Positions 4,612-5,340 of a stretch of DNA of 5,340 nt are shown piece by piece. The DNA comes from Altererythrobacter sp. Its GTDB lineage: Bacteria; Pseudomonadota; Alphaproteobacteria; Sphingomonadales; Sphingomonadaceae. Position numbers and translations under genes: made by a program. The stretch lies in assembly GCA_011524425.1 (NCBI GenBank), contig WTKI01000166.1, positions 1 through 5,340 of the forward strand, given 5' to 3'. Numbering within the stretch: the stretch's first letter is position 1; every line of letters starts with the position of its first letter. Below the pieces are notes generated by a model, which saw only the letters and a program-made list of their open reading frames with translations, had not been told where the DNA came from and did no database searches.

Positions 4612-5340
4612 TTGATCGCGCGCGCGACCAATCTGTTTGCATTTTGGACTGTGCTGGGAACCGCTTGGGCGTGGGTTATTCCAGACCATTTCCTATGGGT
4701 TGTAAATGGCACATTCCAGCCCTTTGGACAGTCTTTGGTAAGCGTGCTGCTCGGCATCATCATGCTTGGTATGGGGCTGACACTGACTCCGCAGGATTTC
4801 CGGCGGGTTCTCACTATGCCGCGCGCCGTGGCCACAGGCGTCGCGTTACAGTTTACCATCATGCCACTTGCCGGGATTGGCTTTGCAGTATTGTTCGGGC
4901 TTGAAGCAGGGTTGGCTGTGGGCCTCATTCTTGTTTCCTGCTGTCCCGGAGGCACAGCGTCCAACGTGGTCGCTTATCTCGCTCGCGCCAATCTCGCTCT
5001 CTCCGTCACGATGACCTTGGCCTCTACGCTTATCGCTGTCGTTATGACACCGCTTCTCACGGGCTGGCTCGCGGATGTGTTTCTGGAGATTGACCGCTGG
5101 TCGCTCTTTCGCGGGATGATCACTGTGGTACTTATCCCGGTCATTGCGGGCGTTGCGTTGAACCGTTTGTTCCCACGGGCAACCGCGCGCATTGCGATTG
5201 TCTCGCCCTTGGTTTCCGTTATCGGAGTGGTGTTGATTGTGGGCGCGATCATTGCTGCGTCAAAGCCGCTGATTATCGAACATGCCGGCGTTTTGCTGCT
5301 GGCTCTGTTTGCTTTGCATGCGACGGGCTTTGCTTTGGGG
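4612..5340 (+). CDS. bile acid:sodium symporter family transporter (partial, 3' end outside window)
   Basis: The first 243 codons are present and the frame is open at the window end. It is an inner-membrane Na+-coupled transporter of the BASS family (Pfam SBF), whose members carry bile acids, pantoate, pyruvate and other organic anions; the substrate here is unknown. About eight hydrophobic segments are visible: roughly 7-25, 40-57, 71-96, 99-121 (broken by PGG), 127-150, 167-185, 194-216 and 224-243. The signature PGGTASN is at 112-118, followed by YLARANLALSVTMT (122-135). Against Neisseria ASBT, sodium ligands known there as Gln77, Ser114, Asn115, Ser128 and Thr132 fall on Gln80, Ser117, Asn118, Ser131 and Thr135, all conserved, so Na+ coupling is likely. 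The remaining ligand (Glu260 region) is beyond the window. It starts at TTG 4612, 54 nt after the SDR gene on the same strand, so it may belong to the dgt operon. Confidence 0.93.
   Translation, partial: MIARATNLFAFWTVLGTAWAWVIPDHFLWVVNGTFQPFGQSLVSVLLGIIMLGMGLTLTPQDFRRVLTMPRAVATGVALQFTIMPLAGIGFAVLFGLEAGLAVGLILVSCCPGGTASNVVAYLARANLALSVTMTLASTLIAVVMTPLLTGWLADVFLEIDRWSLFRGMITVVLIPVIAGVALNRLFPRATARIAIVSPLVSVIGVVLIVGAIIAASKPLIIEHAGVLLLALFALHATGFALG

Noticed and set aside
4078..4964. Minus-strand frames of 203 and 134 codons, and a + frame at 4530-4904
   Set aside because: They overlap the SDR and symporter genes, whose motifs (GSTGLVG, YxxxK, PGGTASN) settle the true frames. The + frame at 4530 is an out-of-frame reading of the symporter start.

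Overview
The window reads as a stretch of ordinary chromosome from an alphaproteobacterium, most likely a sphingomonad or Erythrobacter-like marine relative. This is inferred from the moderately GC-rich base composition, the PntB C-terminus of the alphaproteobacterial split transhydrogenase type, the style of the Dgt protein, and the scarcity of GANTC sites. No database was consulted. All genes lie on the + strand, and no insertion sequence, phage gene, CRISPR array, tRNA or rRNA was seen.

Layout. (1) 1-1562: the tail of pntB (beta subunit of proton-translocating NAD(P) transhydrogenase), a 116-residue membrane-anchored protein of unknown function, and a membrane-anchored alpha/beta hydrolase, tightly packed as one probable operon. 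(2) 1563-1646: a short spacer. (3) 1647-2345: an aspartate/glutamate racemase-family protein starting at TTG. Both residues at the usual catalytic positions are replaced (Ala84, Ser197). (4) 2346-2702: about 357 bases with no convincing gene. It holds an 11-bp hairpin after the racemase gene, an AT-rich promoter-like zone, a chain of small hairpins and three GANTC sites. (5) 2706-4557: dgt (dNTP triphosphohydrolase) overlapping by 8 nt with a TIP30-like NAD(P)-binding protein. (6) 4612-5340: the first 243 codons of a bile acid:sodium symporter family transporter, running off the end and preceded by a hairpin that touches its ribosome-binding site.

The genes do not form one obvious pathway. 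The transhydrogenase supplies NADPH, Dgt trims dNTP pools, and the remaining proteins are enzymes or a transporter with unknown substrates. I see no clear new multi-gene system. The points most worth checking are the racemase-like protein lacking its catalytic pair, the structured non-coding stretch upstream of dgt, the concentration of GANTC sites in non-coding DNA, and the hairpin over the symporter's ribosome-binding site.
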